Assembly (NCBI RefSeq): GCF_052857255.1
Contig: NC_135502.1
Span: 189,979,257 to 190,043,256, forward strand
Length of the DNA: 64,000 nt
DNA from: Amblyomma americanum
Taxonomy: Eukaryota > Arthropoda > Arachnida > Ixodida > Ixodidae
Reading direction: 5' to 3'
Part shown: positions 22,432 through 36,254 of the stretch, one piece after another
Numbering within the stretch: the first letter of the stretch is position 1
Layout: the number at the start of each line of letters is the position of its first letter
The notes under the pieces: generated by a model
Databases searched by the model: none
What the model saw: only the letters and a program-made list of their open reading frames with translations
What the model was told of the DNA's origin: nothing
Made by a program: the position numbers and the translations under genes

Positions 22432-24494
22432 TAGAGAAGAGCAAGGTTCCGGGCTAGTTAATACAGCATTTATTAGGAAAAAACAGCTCAATATAACACG
22501 GACACATGAAGGAACGACGCACACACGAGCGCTGACTCCCAAGTGAAATTTTATTCTGGTGCAAATATGATAAAATAGAAAACATGAGAGGGTGGGTAAC
22601 AGGGCTGCTGCATGATAACCGGCAATCACTGTGGTCGCGTAACGAGATGGGAAAAAAACGGGAACAAAAGTGAGTGTAAGAGATCGATGATGCGCGGGGT
22701 CATTTGGACCGGCCACCCGGTCTCGGCGCTTCAGCGCTGCAACTTCCCTGTCTACCCACCCTGCGTCAGGCGGCGGAGCAAAGAAGCGCGCCCTGTGGCA
22801 AGCGGCGGCGGGACGCGCTGAAAAAAAGCGCCCGTGTTAGTGTCAAGCAAACCGGGCAGCAGCGGCCGCACGCTTTGTTCTCGCCCTCCAGGGGCTGTTC
22901 CGCGCCGGATGTCTCCCTGATCTTGACAGACAAAAGACGCGACGCGACCTTGCGACGAACGTCTTCTTTGGAAGATTTTGAAAAATGGCAGTCTTGTCAA
23001 AGAGGGTGGAATAGAAATGACGAATGGGCAGCGACTTCCAGATTTCAGATAACTCCATCGATCGGGTATCGATGAGGCGTTAGCTAGCCGGTAGGCCCGG
23101 GGGAAGCCAAGCCGGCTTGGTATTCCTGCATATGCTCACAAGAACACTACTCCGCCTGGGAACTTGGGGACCGAGCTGACAGTTGCTCATAGCGGGAACG
23201 CCCCGCTGGAGCCCCATGGCAGTTCTAATTGCGGGAAGGCGCCAAGGTTGACGGGCTTCAACGAAACCAATTGCACGTGCTGGCACGACTGCGTGTTTGC
23301 TTTTGGTTTTATTTTTCTGCGGGAGACAGTGTTTCGGTAGTATTTAAAAAAGCTGCCGGGTGGGGCCGGCAAACCAGTGGAACAATGTTTGTGGTGCCTT
23401 CGGAGAAAATTGTTTTTTTTTGTGATTTTGATGCCTATATTTGTCTTGTTTACGGTAGGGAGAGGGTTATATATCTCACGGAATTTGAAGGGCTGGCCAT
23501 ACCTTTGATTAACCAATCATGGTAATAATTTGACGTGATTGGATGCTACCGAATACTGGTCGGGCATTTAGATCTTTAAAACCAGGCCCCGGGGACGGGA
23601 AAAAAGGCTTCTGGGCTACGGTCAGAGGCAATCCATCTTCGGCTATGTCGAGTAGATGCCTCAACTGGTGCTAGCCAGTCCCATCTTTTATTGTTTAACC
23701 TTTTTGCAATTTAAATGGTCTCTTGTGCGCAAAAATTGTCTGCAATGTAAATTTTTGTGTTTAAAACAGTCATCTCGTGCTTCCTTCATACCTGCATCTT
23801 ATTTCTTCGCAAAACCGCCTCTAACGGAGCACCCCTGGTGCGAAGAAGCCCTCAGTCAGACGCATCAATCAAAAACGTATCTGGCGTTGGGCACCGCGGT
23901 GCGAAGAAGGTAAAGAACCAAATAAGCCAGCAAGGACCTATACGTTACTAAAAGAAAGAAGCGATAAAAGGACGGTGTAAATGGCCGCGAAATTGTGGTC
24001 AGGTAGGCAAAATTAAAAAAACAACAAACAATTAAAAATTACCCAAAAGGGGTGGGGAATGCGTAAAACCATGAGGGATATAGAGGGAATTATACAAGTG
24101 AATATACATAAAAACGAGAAGGTAAAAGCTTAAGAACGTCCCAAAAATTGGGAACAAAAACCGTTAAATTTCTGTAAGAGGCTGGAGGATTAAACGACGT
24201 AAAGGAATCAGTGAATTATTCGGCTCTGTGGCACACAAGAATACTTAGGTGTTTGTGAAATCACCCAGAAAATCCTGCTCTTTTTTTAGCGAGGAGAAGA
24301 ATGGAGTGCTGACGCATTGTTCACCTCCACAATAGATTTTGAACGCTTCGACAGTTTCCCTCGTCAACCATTTCCACGTCTTTCAACGTCTTTTCACCAG
24401 AATAAAATTTCAGTTGTGAGTCAGCGCACGTGTGTGAGTCGTTTCTTCGTGTGTCCGTGCTTCATCGCGCTGTTTCTTCTTTTTTGTCCCAAAG
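22432..24494. mobile_element. ~2 kb unknown DNA bounded by inverted Penelope termini
   Basis: The left edge (about 22,446-22,600, minus) and right edge (about 24,385-24,485, plus) are inverted copies of a Penelope terminal repeat sharing AATAAAATTTCA and the following AGTCAGCGC-like text. GTCCCAAAG occurs just outside the left end (22,423-22,431) and right end (24,486-24,494), a possible 9-base target duplication. The interior shows no RT or endonuclease. It holds a GC-rich part (22,700-23,280) and an AT-rich part. It could be a decayed compound Penelope or captured DNA. Confidence 0.5.
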
Positions 24495-25402
24495 AAGTTT
24501 AGCTCCAACGAAATAGATCCAGCTGTAGAAATATGGATTTAGTAAACCTGTACCAAGTGTTCAGGAGTTTCAGGCAAAAAAAGGGGATTCAGACATTTGA
24601 GCTTTTGACGAAGATGGCGCAGAAGAGGAATTCAAACAACAATCGACGTCTACTGATGCGGTCGTTCTTACCTCTCATCGCTAGCTCTAGCGTATGCGGA
24701 GTTCTCGAAATAATTTTAAGGATGGGCCTACTGAGCAGAAATTGAGCACTGCCAGCCCTCTGCCAGCCCAAACACGCGTTGAGACGCTTGAAGCGACATG
24801 CGGTTCGGGCGATTCCGTCTACTATGCGCGCTTTTATTTTATTCAAGATAGGCCACCACTGAGTTTGTTTTGTTAAAGATGGACACATCAGTGCGATACA
24901 ATGTGCGTCTTCTATTTCAGTTTTGTTTGTGCGTACAAAGTAACAGTCTCAATCATCCGAAGCAACTTACGATGTTGAAGGAAAGCCTGTCTGTATATAT
25001 GCCACAGCTTCATTTATTTTCGATCTTAGGTCTTTGGGTGGCGTCTACGCAGTACAATCTACAGTTTAGGGCTATTCATTTAAAAGAAAAATTATTTCTT
25101 GACCCATGAATGAATATAAATCAGAATTCACAATGCACTGTTGTAATATAAGCGCCTTGGTTACTGTTTCTTGTGGGGCACGGTTTGTTTCTGACTTCAG
25201 AGCTTTCATAGAGCTACTATTCGACAAAATGAGACAGTCAACTCCATTTCTCCTATCTCTACTGCTTGACTCCATCAAAAATGCGCAAAACAAGTGAAAA
25301 TCTAAAAATTCCATACACGTACACTGAGCGTGAGCTAATTTCTGCTCTTGTAAGCGTGCAGCACAATTTCACCAAGAGAGCCGCAAGAGAGGTTTTTAAT
25401 AG
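24495..25402. other. Unassigned DNA, perhaps a LINE endonuclease trace
   Basis: No gene supported. Around 25,190-25,230 the plus frame reads SDFRAFIELL, which resembles the N-terminal endonuclease of CR1/jockey LINEs, but the match is too short to rely on. Confidence 0.3.
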
Positions 25403-28175
25403 ACTTATACTACGCTGCGCGAATTAAATGGGATGTGATAGGGCTTAGCGAACTTAGGAGGACAGGTGAGGTGTTTAAAGTACTAAAGGATGAACACATA
25501 TTTTGCTATCGCGGATTAGAGGATAGACGAGAACTAGGTGTGGGATTCCTCCTTAATAAGGATATAGCAGGCAACGTAGAGGAGTTCTGTAGTATTAACG
25601 AGAGGGTAGCAGCTATAGTAATTAGGCTGAATAGGAGGTACAAGCTGAAAGTGGTGCAGGCCTACGCATGCACATCCAGCCATGATGACCAGACCGTTGA
25701 AAGTTTCTATGAGGACGTAGAATCGGCAATGAATAAAGTAAAATCGCAGTACACTGTACTGATGGGCGAATTCAACGCGAAGGTGGGCAAGAAGCAGGCT
25801 GACGACCACGCGGTAGATGACTATGGGATAGGCTCAAGATATAGCAGGGAAGAGTTATTGGTCGAATTCGCGGATAGAAATAATTTACGGATCAAGAATA
25901 CCTTCTTCCGCAAACGAGAAAACAGGAAGTGAACCTGGAAGAGCCCAAATGGTGAAACTAAAAATGAAATCGACTTCATACTATGCGCTAAACCTGGCAT
26001 CATTCAGGATGTGGCCGTCCTCGGAATGGAGCTTTGGAGCGACCACAGAATGGTAAGGTCTAGAATGAGCTTAGACTTGAAGAGCGAACGGAAGAAGGTG
26101 GTGAAGAAGAAGACCATTAACGAGTTAAACGTAAGAGGGAAAGCACAGAAGTTTAGGATAGCGCTGCAAAACAGATATCCGGCTTTAACTGTTGAAAACG
26201 ATCTTGATATTCATTCAATGCACGATAATCTGACATCAATAATTACGGAGTGCGTAGTAGAAGTTGGCTGTAGGACAGTTTGAAAGGATACCGGGAAGCT
26301 ATCTCAGGGAACGAAAGATCTGATAAAGAAGCGCCAAAGAATGAGGGCTTCTAACCCTACCGATAGAATAGAACTAACGGAGCTATCAAAGTTAATAAAT
26401 AAGCGCAAGGTAGCCGACATAAGGAAGTTTAATATGGAGAGAATCGAGTATGCTCTAAATAACGGGGGTAGCCTAAAAGCAGTGAAGAGGAAACTAGGCA
26501 TAGGTAAAAACCAGATGTATGCATTAAGAGACAAGCAGGGTAATGTCATTAGCAATATGGACAAGATAGTTAACGTAGCCGAAGATTTCTATACAGCCCT
26601 TTACAGTAGCCAATTTAATCAGAGCGCTAATGAGAAAGACAGCAGTGCACAGCAATTCGTCATCCCGCCCGTAACGAAAGATGAAGTAAAGAAAGCCATA
26701 GAAGCAATGAAAAGGAGAAAAGCAGCTGGGGAGGATCAGGTAACAGCAGATCCGTTGAAGGATGGAGGGGACATCGTGCTAGAAAAACTAGCCACCCTGT
26801 ATACGCAATGCCTTATGACCTCGACTGTACCAGAAGCTTGGAAGAGTGCAAATATTATCTTAATTCATAAGAATGGAGACGCCAAGGACTTGAAAAATTA
26901 CAGGCCGATCAGCTTACTATCCGTTGCCTACAAAATATTTACTAAGGTAATCGCTAATAGAGCCAGGGCAACGTTAGACTTTAATCAACCAAATGATCAG
27001 GAAGGCTTTCCTAAAGGATATTCCACAATAGATCATATTCACACTATCAATCAGGTCATAGAGAAATACGCAGAATATAACCAACCTCTCTATATAGCTT
27101 TCATTGATTACGAGGCAGCATTCGACTCAGTGGAAACCTCAGCAGTCATACAGGCATTGCGTAATCGGTGGTTAGAAGAGCCTTATGTCAAAATACTGGA
27201 AAATATATATAGCAACTGCACAGCCACTATAGTCCTCCATAAAGTCAGCAATAAAATTCCAATAAGGAAGGGCGTCAGGCAAGGAGACAAGATCTCGCCA
27301 ATGCTGTTCACCGCAAGTTTACAGGAGGTATTTCGAGGCCTGAATTGGGAACAGTTGGGAATAAGAATAAATGAAGAATACCTAAATATTCTGCGATATG
27401 CTGATGACATTGCCTTGCTGAGCCGCTCAGGAGGTGATCCGCAAATCATGATCAATGAGTTGGACAGGCAGAGCAGATCGATGGGTCTAAAAATTAACAT
27501 GTAGCAAACCAAGGTAATGTCCAACAGCCTAGCAAGGGAACAAAAGTTCACAATTGGCAGCGAGAGCCTGGAAGTTGTGACGGAATACGTCTACTTAGGG
27601 CAGGTAGTGACAGCTGATCCGGATCATGAGAGGGAGATAACTAGGAGGATAAGAATGGGGTGGAGCGCATATGGCAAATTCTCGCAGATCATGAGTGGCA
27701 GTTTACCAATTTCCCTCAAGAGGAAAGTGTACAACAGCTTAATCTTACCGGTACTCACCTACGGGGCAGAAACGTGGAGGTTAACGAAAAGAGTTCAGCT
27801 TAAGTTAAGGACAACGCAGCGAGCCATGGAAAGAAAAATGATAGGTGTAACGTTAAGAGACCGGAAGCGGGCAGAGTGGGTGAGGGAACGAACACGGGTT
27901 AATGACATCCTAGTCGAAATCAAGAGAAAGAAATGAGCTTGGGCAGGGCATGTAATACGAAGGCAAGATAACCGCTGGTCCTTAAGAGTAACGGAGTGCC
28001 TTCCAAGAGAATGTAAGCGTAGCAGGGGGCGGCAGAAGGTTAGGTGGGCGGATGAGATTAAGAAGTTTGCAGGCAAAGGGTGGATGCAGCTGGCAAAAGA
28101 TAGGGTTAATTGGAGAGACATGGGAGAGGCCTTTGCCCTGCAGTGGGTGTAGTAATGCTGATGATGATGATGATA
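25403..28175 (+). mobile_element. RTE-type LINE, 5'-truncated
   Basis: A single plus-strand frame runs from about 25,408 to 28,152, encoding an apurinic-type endonuclease followed by a reverse transcriptase, with no RNase H. It ends in a short TGATGA repeat tail (28,155-28,172), the usual RTE tail. The 5' end falls inside the endonuclease, so the element lacks its promoter and first residues. Confidence 0.85.
25408..28152 (+). pseudogene. RTE endonuclease-reverse transcriptase with four in-frame stops
   Basis: The endonuclease starts at WDVIGLSELRR (the N-terminal strand is missing), with VLMGEFNAKVG near 25,758 (normally GDFNAK; the Asp is Glu here) and a SDHRMV motif near 26,038. The RT follows with KNYRPISLLSVAYKIF near 26,895, AFIDYEAAFDSV near 27,100, IRKGVRQGDKISPMLF near 27,265, and the catalytic YADD at 27,397-27,408. 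The thumb and C-terminus include YLGQVVTADPDHE, LPVLTYGAETW, and AWAGHVIRRQDNRW near 27,940. All pieces are in one frame; only stops at 25,930, 26,281, 27,502 and 27,934 interrupt it, three of them TGA. No indels were seen. Confidence 0.9.
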
Positions 28176-28329
28176 CTGCGCTGCTCTCCTCGCACCCTGT
28201 TATTGATTTAAGATAAGGTGAATTCGATTTGTTTTTGTGTGAAAGACTTGTTGACGCCAAAGCATTATCATGTGAATGAACAGCTTTGAAATGAAATTCG
28301 AACAGTTCTGGGTTCCCTGAAGCATAGGT

Positions 28330-28469
28330 TCGATACACTAGCAAACACGGGAACATGGTTCACAAGTGAAACTGATTTGTATTTTCCTGGATACAAAATT
28401 GAAGGCGTGTTCAGAGAAAGCTGCAGAGGAGGCGGCGTGGCATTGTACCTTAAAGAAAATTTTGAATAT
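28330..28469 (+). mobile_element. LINE endonuclease fragment
   Basis: The plus frame reads TWFTSETDLYFPGYKIEG and then RGGGVALYLKENF, the central endonuclease block of CR1/jockey-type LINEs. It is cut at 28,470 by the LTR of the next element. Confidence 0.6.
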
Positions 28470-28642
28470 TGTAACGACCTGAGGAGCCCGCAGGTAGGCG
28501 TCGGAGAGAACCCAAGACTGAGAACATTTAATTAGAGCGCCAGAGCCCAGGTCACAGAGAAAAAGCGCATCGAGAGCTAACCATCGATTCTTCGTCCTTT
28601 TGCCTTAAGGTGGAGGCCGCGCAGCGCATTAGGAACATGTCA
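28470..28642 (-). repeat. Candidate LTR of the degenerate gypsy element
   Basis: Starts TGTAACGACC and ends ACATGTCA, immediately next to a polypurine tract on the element's coding strand. Its partner LTR is not in the window, so the call rests on boundaries alone. Confidence 0.45.
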
Positions 28643-28819
28643 TTAATACCCCTCCCCCCCCCCCCCCCCCCGCGAAGGCAAACATCGTCTCGATTTGGAA
28701 TGGGTTATGTACAGGGAAAGAAGAAGAGAAAAAAACGAAAAATAGGGGTGAGGTGAATCATACATCCGGCTCTAGTTGAGAGGTGAGGAGAGTAAAGTTC
28801 GCACGTGGGGTAAGGAGAT

Positions 28820-31800
28820 AAAGGTACGAAACACATCGAGCACACTGCGCTGCGTCACCCGACACGGACGACTTCAGGCCGTTGACGCTGACGGTCGGCG
28901 ACCAGAGTTCTATCGAGGAGAACTTCGTAGTTGACGCTCTTCAGGCGGCGCAGGACTTTGTACGGGCCGAAATACCTATTGATGACCTTTTAGCACAACC
29001 CCTTGCGGTACAAGGGTGTCCACACCCATGCCTGGTCAGCCGGCTTTTAGTGCACGTCCTTGTGTCGAAGGTTATAGTGTCGAGCATCGAAGGATTATTG
29101 GTCCTTGATGTTCAAGCGGGCCAGCTGACGGGCTTGCTCTGCTTGTCCACGGTGTGGCCTGCCTCAGGGGTTACCTCTGCATCGCCGTACGGGAGCATTG
29201 CGTCTAACATCATGCGGACCTCCCTCCTATAGACGAGACGGTACGGGGTAAGTTGGGTAGTTTCCTTCGTCGCTGTATTATATGCGAAGGTGACGTACGC
29301 CAGTATCTCATCCCACGTTTCATATTCAACGTCAACGTACATCGAGATCATGTCCGCTAATATTTTCTTGCGCCGTTTTGTTAGGCCATTGGTTTGGGGA
29401 TGATACGCTCCTGTTGGTCGATGAGCTATATGGTTAAGCGTTACGACTCCACGTAAGAGCCGGGCTCTAAACGCCGTGCCTCGGTCAGGAATGATGGTAG
29501 ATGGGCGCCGCGTCTAAGCACGATCTCGTGCTTAAAGAAGTGGGCAACTTCGGCGGCAGTACCTAGCGCAAGAGCCTTCGTTTCAGCGTAACGCGTTAAG
29601 TAGTCTGTGGCGACTACGACCCACTTATGGCAGCTTGACGAGAGAGGGAATGTCTGTAGAAGATCCATGCCGACATTGTCGAATGGTATTTCACGGCTCG
29701 ATCACTGAAGCAGTCCGGGAGGCTTAATCGCCGGTTTTTTCCTGCCGCCGGCATTGCCGACATGTCCAGACATAACGCTTGAAGTGAGCTGCGGCCAGTA
29801 GTAGTTTTGCCAGATTCGGGAAAGGTGCGTGTAACACCGAGGTGGCCGGAAGTCGGTTCATCATGGCAGACAAGGAGAACTGCATCCTGTAAATCAGACA
29901 GTATGACGAGCAGGTAAGTTGTCGGACTGCAAGAAGAGTACTTTTTATAAAGCACCCAGCACCGGAGGCAGAACGATTATAGCCCACGAGCCAGGCCCCG
30001 TGGTATCTCAGAGTGCCCGCCTTCGAGACGTTTTCAGTAGACGCAGTTCGGCGTCGGCACGCTGTCTGGAAACGATCTCAAACGTGCTGGCCGCTCCAAG
30101 GAAGCTATCATCGCTAATGGTGCCTTGTGAAGGAGGTTCGACGGGAGCGGGTGACAGGCTATCATCGTCGGCGTGTTTCCGGCTGGACTCATAAGTGACG
30201 GTGAAATCGAATCCCTGCAGTCGTAATGCCAAGCGTGCGAGGCGGCCGCAAGGGTCGTTTAGAATTTTCAGCGAGCACAGCGTGTGGTGGTTCGTGATAA
30301 CACAAAACGGTCTGTCATACAGGTATGGACCGAGCTTAGCTGCCGCCCAGACTACCGGTAAGCATTCTTTTTCGGTTGCAGAGTAGTTCAACGCCGTGAG
30401 CGACAAGGCGCGGCTTGCGTAGGTTATTACTTTGTCGACACCGTCTTGCCGCTGGACAAAAACGGCGCCAAGACCGACGCTGCCCGCAACCGTGTGTACC
30501 TCCGTGTCGGCATATTCGTCGAAATGTGCTAGGATTGCCGGTGATTGTAGTCGGCGTCGAAGGCACTCTGCTGTTAGCTGCGCCAGGAAAATGATGCATC
30601 ATCCCAGGTTAGGAGCGTTAGAGGGCTGGCAAGCTGGGAGAAGTTTCTTATGAAGCGAGGATAGTAGGAGCACAGGCCCAGGAAACACCGGACTGCTTTT
30701 TTTAACGGGGACCGGAAAGGCAGCAACGGCAGCAAGCTTCTCTGGCTCAGCTCGGATTCCATCAGCACTAAAGACGTGCCCGAGAAACTTGAGTTCGATG
30801 AATCCAAAGTGACATTTTTGTGGTTTGAGGGAGAGGTTGGCGCAACGAATGGCTTCGAGGACAGTTCTGAGGCGGTGCAGAAGTTGCGTGAATGTTGCTG
30901 AAAAAATAATGACATCGTCAAGATAAACAACACGTCTGCCGACTTCAGACCTATGAGGACGGTGCCCATCATTCTTTCGAAAGTGGCAGGAGCACAGCAG
31001 ATCCCGAATGGGAGAACGCGAAATTCGTAGAGCATGTCCGGTGTGATAAAGGCGGTTTTCTCACGGTCCCTCTCATCGACTTCTATGTGGCAATAACCGC
31101 TCCTGAGGTCTACCGAAGAGAAGTACTTGGTGTGGCAAAGACGTTCGAGGGAGTCATCGATACGCCGCAGCGGATACACGTCTTTATTGTCACACTGTTA
31201 AGTTTCCTGTAGTCAACGCAGAATCGCAGTGTTCCGTCTTTCTTCACGAGGACGACAGGAGACGACCACGGGCTGCTTGACGATTAAATGACGCCGTCCG
31301 TGAGCATCTCTTTGACCTGTGTTTCTATAGCATTTTAATCCCGAAGTGACACATGATAGGGCTGCTGATGGGTGGGTCGCGCTCCTTCATGCGTGATGAT
31401 GCGGTGTTTAACTATCGACATTTGCAGCACCTTAGTCGATTACTTGAAAGACGCACGAAACTCCCCCAAGAGATCCTAGAGGTGCCCCTTTTCAGCCAAT
31501 GGAAGGTCCGGATTTATGTTGACGGTGTTGAGCGTTTCTGCGTCACCTCCCGTTGTGCCCTCCTCGCAAGCAAAGCATTCGGCTACTTCCTGAACATGGT
31601 CGACGTAAGCGATGGTTGTGCTATGGAATCGATGTCAATGCTCATTGCAAAAGCTGTTAGCAAAGACCTCTGTCGAACCATCATGAAGGCATTCAAGGCC
31701 TCGTGCCACCGCAATCACCTTACCTAAGTACAAGAGAGACAATAGGCTCGACAACTCGGAGTCCCCGATGTGGCTCGTCACAGGTAACTATAGCGAGAAC

Positions 31801-32091
31801 GCTCTCGAGAACGGTAACGTTATCGTCTGTGTATCGCAGGGCGGACTGAGAACCCTGGTGCGCCGGCTTTGCTGTGGCCATTTTGGTAGAAAACGGCACC
31901 AAGCGATTCAGGCGGTGTATTATAGCACCGTGCTCGCGAAGAAAGTCGATGCCAAGGATGACATCGCGAGAACATTCGCGCAGAACAAGAAAAGTGGCGA
32001 CGAAGGGGCGGTCTCGAACCGTAAATCGGGCCGCACACATACGAGCGGTGCGACATGTCCGCCGGCCGTACGTATGTCGGAGCCTTCCCAT
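28820..32091 (-). pseudogene. gypsy pol remnant (protease-RT-RNase H-integrase)
   Basis: Minus-strand pieces in order: protease tail (32,091-31,720) with CSRDVILGIDFL; RT N-terminus (about 31,290-31,180) with a degraded conserved block; RT palm (31,179-30,574) with [10 protein letters not shown], the FGICCAPATF block and a Y-L-D-D text near 30,920 reached only after a frameshift; RNase H (30,406-30,008); integrase zinc-binding region (29,955-29,724) with CHDEPTSGHLG; integrase core (29,668-29,441) with ATDYLTRYAE; and the integrase C-terminus (29,351-28,820). Many stops and frameshifts, so inactive. Confidence 0.8.
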
Positions 32092-32283
32092 GGTGTCTTC
32101 ACTTTTTTCAGGGCCGTCGCAAACCTTAAGCGCGATCTGTCGATGGCTGTTGAGAGTGACTCAATCAGTGCCACGGCGGAAGCTCGTCGGCGACTGGGGT
32201 TGCGACGTCGGGGCGGTTCGTGTGGCGTGTCGGGGAAACCTGTGCGGCGATGCGGCCATCGAAGTCGAGGCGAGTCGGTCGAC

Positions 32284-32818
<535 letters not shown>

Positions 32819-32879
32819 TATGCAATTTGCTTCTCTCGTGGGTATTTATGTTTATTGGGTGCTTATTGGATGTACTTAT

Positions 32880-33095
32880 GTTTATTGGTAAGAGCACCGG
32901 ACGCGATATTTGGAGGTCGCGGGTTCGGATCCCACCGGCAGCATGGTTGCTTTTTCTGCTGCTTTATAAGTAATTTTCTTTGAGCGATTTATTAACTTAA
33001 GCAATATTATCCCACTGATAAGCACAACACAAAAATAAAATAACGTTCCCCTATGCACCTTGGTTCCGGTGACTGTTGGCTCCCTTCATAAGTTT
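32880..33095 (+). mobile_element. tRNA-derived SINE, copy 3
   Basis: The head starts inside the D arm (GGTAAGAGCACCGGACGCGA, 32,887-32,906), so it lacks the 5' part of the head. The B-box-like GGTTCGGATCCC and the complete body follow, ending with GTTGGCTCCCTTCATAAG near 33,091. Confidence 0.75.
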
Positions 33096-33128
33096 GTCAA
33101 ACGTGCCCCTCATTTCCTTTACCTCGTC

Positions 33129-33156
33129 TATATATATATATATATAAGTGTGTGTG

Positions 33157-33202
<46 letters not shown>

Positions 33203-33213
33203 CGCGTGTGTGT
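33129..33213. repeat. (TA)n then (TG)n microsatellite
   Basis: A short TA tract (33,129-33,146) followed by TG repeats with a few interruptions to about 33,213. Confidence 0.95.
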
Positions 33214-33255
33214 AAGGCGGAGATTTATTGAAAGGATTTGGGAGGACGAGAGCAA

Positions 33256-33958
<703 letters not shown>

Positions 33959-34689
33959 TGGACATTTAAGGCCCCTCGGCAGAGGCAACACACCACTTTG
34001 GCCCCAGCTTCCCGTAGACGGCACCTCTGGCCTGACCCAACCGGGGTAAAACGGCAGTCGCCTTTCCTAACCTCCCCTCCATCTTTCACTTTCCTATCTA
34101 ATTTCGCGCAACTCTCCTGTCTCCTATTAACTTCTTAGATTTGCCTTTTTTCCTGGAGGCTAGGGTTAACCTTTTGTGACGAACTGCTCTGAGCTCCGTC
34201 ATATTTGGTTATTTGGTTATAGTTGAGGTCTACAGCTGGCGTGGTCAGGATGTGCGAGTTCCTGTCCGGCCCCTTACTGGGCTCCGTGCGGGGTGGCTGG
34301 CACCGTGGCCGAAAATTACTTATATGTTATGGCTTCCCCTCTCAAACAAAACGATCGCCCTCAAAAACGAGTGCGGACCAACGCAAGTCAAAAATTCCTG
34401 CAAAAAAATTAAAGAACTTTTCTCTAGGTATGCTATGCCGTATACAGTGAAAATCAACATCAGACAGCTAGGAAAATGTCTCCGTTCATTGCTTCAATAT
34501 CCCTGACTGACTGCCTGGACTTTGGCTACACGATGACGAAGTTGACCAGTGGCGACCGGCTCCTCCAAATCGGAGATAAAGTACAATACTGAAAGCTCCC
34601 AGAAACGGTGTCCTTACGAGACATTCCTGTATCTATAACTGCACATCGATCACTAAACTCATTGAAAGCAGTAATATCCTAGCACAATT

Positions 34690-36226
34690 TCTAGAACCTT
34701 TCAGAATAAGAGATGTTGGAGGGTCTGATAGACCGGAATGTCACCCATGACCATCAGGTCAAAATCCATAAAGACAAGGAAATACCGACCAAACACATAG
34801 TCCTGACCGCTGAGTCCAGACACCTTCCCGAATCCGTAAAAGTAGAGTACCGTAAAATAACTGTGAGGCAACATATACGAAATCCAAGACGGTGCTTCAA
34901 GAGTCAAATATTCGGTCGCGGCTCTCCGAGCTGTCGCGGCTGCCAAACATGTGCCAAACGTTTATCAAATGATTATGAATCCGTGGACTGTAACACTTGT
35001 TGAAATATGGACCGTTGTAGCTTTAAGCCCCCTCCCCTCCACCCGCACACCCACTCCGCGGATGCAGCGTTCTACCTGGCTAACCGCGGAGGGGTTCGTG
35101 CTCGAGGAACAAAGGGAAGGGACGAGAAAGTGCGAACACTTATATGCTATTTATTACACTTGCAGTTAACACACAGAGCGAGCGAGCTAGCTACAAAACA
35201 TCAACGAGGCATTCCTCAGAAATAGATGGCTAGGTAAGAAGGCCTTCCGATTTACCGGCTCTGGCAGAGGCGCGTATTCGGAAGTAACGACGGATAACAT
35301 TCGTATGCGCCGACAATATCGGGAGGGTTTTCCCGTGCGCGCCGCATTCTTGGGGCAAAGCCATCCCCGAACATTGTCTGGGTAAAGTGACGAAATCGCG
35401 CGTTTGCTGCGTTTGCTTTGCTGCCTGGAACCAGAAGCCCAGCGGCAAGTCACGGCTGATCTTCTTGCGCCTGCCGCGGGACGTGACGAGAGCGTGCGGC
35501 TGCAAGCGCTTGTGACGATAGCTAGATCCCGAAGAGACCTTCAACGGCTCCGTCGAAATCCGCATAACTTACGAGATGGCGCTCCCATTGCTGTATCTGC
35601 TTCCCCTATGATGGAGACTTCCCTCCTCGCCCAGTCGATGCTGTCCTGACGCGCGATGGTGAGGATGGGCCGCGTCGAAATGAAGAGGGGAGAAAAAGGT
35701 TCTCCACACGCTGCACTGCTGTGCGTGAACTGTGAATGGGACCACCCCGCTATATTGAGGTCATGTCCGACCTGGAAGAGAGAGACAAAAATAATAACGA
35801 TAAAGACAAAGGTAACCATAACATACTAAGCGGCACGAAAACGACTCTCCCCAACTTGGCAGATCACAGCAAAAACAAATTTCACTCATGCGGTGCACAG
35901 GGGTGGCACAACACACCGGGCTTCGGCCACCGCCCAGGCAAAGCATTAGGCACAACCACCCCTGCTCCGGCAGACGCGGCGAAGGCTGCCCTGCACTTCT
36001 ACAAAACATCCCGCTGGCCCCTCTTTCGGCTGCCCGCAAGGCTTCCCCCATTCAGGAGAATCCTCTAAATCCTACACCCGCGGGTTCATCGCGGACGTAC
36101 CGAGCCTCTACTGAGGCGATAAACAGAACACAGAACTCGCTCCCGCTGCAACGGTGGAACAGCCTTCTTGAGCGAAAAAGAAAAGAGAAGACCTCAATAA
36201 TAGCACCCGGCCAACCTGTAGCCTAA
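34690..36226 (+). pseudogene. LINE copy B ORF1, broken
   Basis: 34,713-35,003 encodes the MLEGLIDRNVTHDH region, the NPRRCF knuckle region and a C-rich end (CRGCQTCAKRL, then CNTC). An unknown segment (35,010-35,715) interrupts. The knuckle region resumes near 35,725, and the basic tail reads to 36,226. Without the 222-bp insertion of copy A, the first part is a longer open frame here. Confidence 0.65.
35010..35715 (+). other. Unknown ~700-base segment in LINE ORF1 (copy B)
   Basis: Counterpart of 1745-2440. Noncoding by motif content. Confidence 0.5.
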
Positions 36227-36254
36227 GGCTAATACTACACTCCCTGTAATCATC

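Larger units (their letters stand above)
28470..32283 (-). mobile_element. Degenerate Ty3/gypsy retrotransposon
   Basis: A minus-strand element of the same general lineage as the intact one at 57.4 kb. The left end (28,470-28,642) has a TG...CA-bounded candidate LTR. It is followed internally by a purine tract on the minus strand (complement of the C-run at about 28,650-28,672), the polypurine primer site. Protein remnants run integrase, RNase H, RT, protease from left to right. The right side ends at the SINE cluster near 32,284, where gag and the second LTR are missing. Confidence 0.8.

Noticed and set aside
25403..28184. Target duplication of the RTE element (ATACTACGCTGC against ATACTGCGCTGC)
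   Set aside because: The flanking match is short and imperfect, and the left copy overlaps coding sequence of the element.
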